From positions 1-6,224 of the forward strand of contig CAMTFT010000120.1 of NCBI GenBank assembly GCA_947071365.1: a stretch of 6,224 nt of DNA, given 5' to 3'. Numbering within the stretch: the stretch's first letter is position 1; every line of letters starts with the position of its first letter. Below, in pieces: positions 5,977-6,224 of the stretch. Under the pieces are notes generated by a model, which made no database searches, was not told the DNA's origin, and saw nothing but the letters and a program-made list of their open reading frames with translations. A program made the position numbers and the translations under genes. The DNA is from an uncultured bacterium (lineage in GTDB: Bacteria > Bacillota > Clostridia > Lachnospirales > Lachnospiraceae).

Positions 5977-6007
5977 AAAGCTGCCCCAGGGATTTTGCAG
6001 CTTTTTT
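5977..6007 (+). terminator. Intrinsic terminator, probably for the ABC-F transcript
   Basis: A perfect 8-bp stem, AAAGCTGC (5977-5984) with GCAGCTTT (5997-6004), closes a 12-nt loop. A six-T run (6002-6007) follows on the plus strand. No closer plus-strand terminator follows the ABC-F stop at 5718, so the ABC-F mRNA probably runs about 290 nt further, antisense across the whole small gene. On the minus strand the same hairpin lies about 15 nt ahead of that gene's ribosome site and lacks a T-tract. Confidence 0.7.
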
Positions 6008-6033
6008 GCTGATATCTTATATTCCGCAATTTT

Positions 6034-6158
6034 CACAGGCCGATTTCTGAATTCCATGCACAGGCCGATTTCTGAATTCCATGCACAGGCCGATTCCCAA
6101 ATTCCATGCACACGTCGATTCCCGACTTCCATACACAGGCCGATTTTACAATTCAATC
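6034..6158. repeat. Five 25-bp tandem repeats
   Basis: Five head-to-tail units of exactly 25 bp begin at 6034, 6059, 6084, 6109 and 6134. Each starts CACA and contains a CGATT core. Units 1 and 2 (nearest the small gene) are identical. Unit 3 differs from them at three positions, and unit 5 from unit 1 at five. Unit 4 differs from unit 3 at five positions. There are no spacers, and 25 is not a multiple of three, so it is neither CRISPR nor a coding repeat. It lies between the small gene's start and the window-edge promoters. Confidence 0.9.
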
Positions 6159-6159
6159 C

Positions 6160-6187
6160 TTGTTTTTCCCGCAAAAAGGATTATAAT
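6160..6187 (+). promoter_or_regulatory. Promoter for a gene beyond the right edge
   Basis: Plus-strand -35 TTGTTT (6160-6165), a 16-nt spacer, and a perfect -10 TATAAT (6182-6187). AGAAGG at the last bases (6219-6224) looks like a ribosome site, so a plus-strand gene probably starts just outside the window with a short leader of about 35-40 nt. Confidence 0.6.
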
Positions 6188-6210
6188 AAGAGGCTGTGAA
6201 ATATTGTCAT
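6183..6210 (-). promoter_or_regulatory. Possible minus-strand promoter for the small gene
   Basis: On the minus strand, ATGACA (6210-6205) is followed after 16 nt by TATTAT (6188-6183). This overlaps the plus-strand TATAAT, so the two promoters could share a nearly palindromic -10 region. A transcript from here would cross the tandem repeats before reaching the small gene start at 5948. The -35 match is moderate and the spacing alternatives (16 or 19) are not ideal. Confidence 0.35.
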
Positions 6211-6224
6211 TTAATAATAGAAGG

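Noticed and set aside
6034..6158. CRISPR array
   Set aside because: The repeats are directly adjacent with no spacers and are too diverged, and no cas gene is present.
5917..6174. 85-codon minus-strand frame through the tandem repeats
   Set aside because: The 25-bp period breaks any repeated protein frame, the start would be a TTG without a ribosome site, and it overlaps the better-supported small gene in another frame.

Overview
This window reads as low-to-moderate GC Firmicutes DNA, most likely from a gut Clostridia of the Lachnospiraceae type. That placement is an inference from strong AGGAGG-like ribosome sites, a TPP-riboswitch-controlled thiXYZ set, a YkpA/YbiT-type ABC-F protein, and two small protein types that I recall from Lachnospiraceae but could not search for. 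The window is a chromosomal mosaic with no phage or transposase genes.

Left part (about 169-2984, minus strand): a complete thiamine-precursor uptake operon. It begins with a consensus-like promoter (2956-2984). A TPP (THI-box) riboswitch aptamer follows (2852-2949), then an intervening hairpin and an intrinsic terminator (2766-2796). After these come thiX (permease), thiY (periplasmic-type binding protein) and thiZ (ATPase). Together the proteins should import a pyrimidine precursor of thiamine when cellular TPP is low. The first 168 bases lie downstream of thiZ and may hold the first 11 codons of another minus-strand gene.

Middle (3017-3722, minus strand): a GNAT acetyltransferase, followed at once by the remnant of a PD-(D/E)XK-nuclease-like gene. 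The remnant has lost its N-terminus and apparently its centre.

Right part (3816-6007, plus strand): a strong promoter, then an unusually long leader of about 310 nt, then an ABC-F ATPase gene. The leader contains a near-perfect 139-nt inverted repeat with nested hairpins and is the most unusual structure in the window. A convergent small gene of unknown function (5724-5948, minus) follows. The likely terminator of the ABC-F transcript lies beyond it, in that small gene's leader, so the two transcripts should overlap completely. Upstream of the small gene are five 25-bp tandem repeats (6034-6158). The right edge carries a plus-strand promoter and the start of a ribosome site for a gene just outside the window.

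The best candidates for something undescribed are the structured ABC-F leader and the tandem-repeat/antisense arrangement around the small gene. I see no evidence for a new defence or mobile system.
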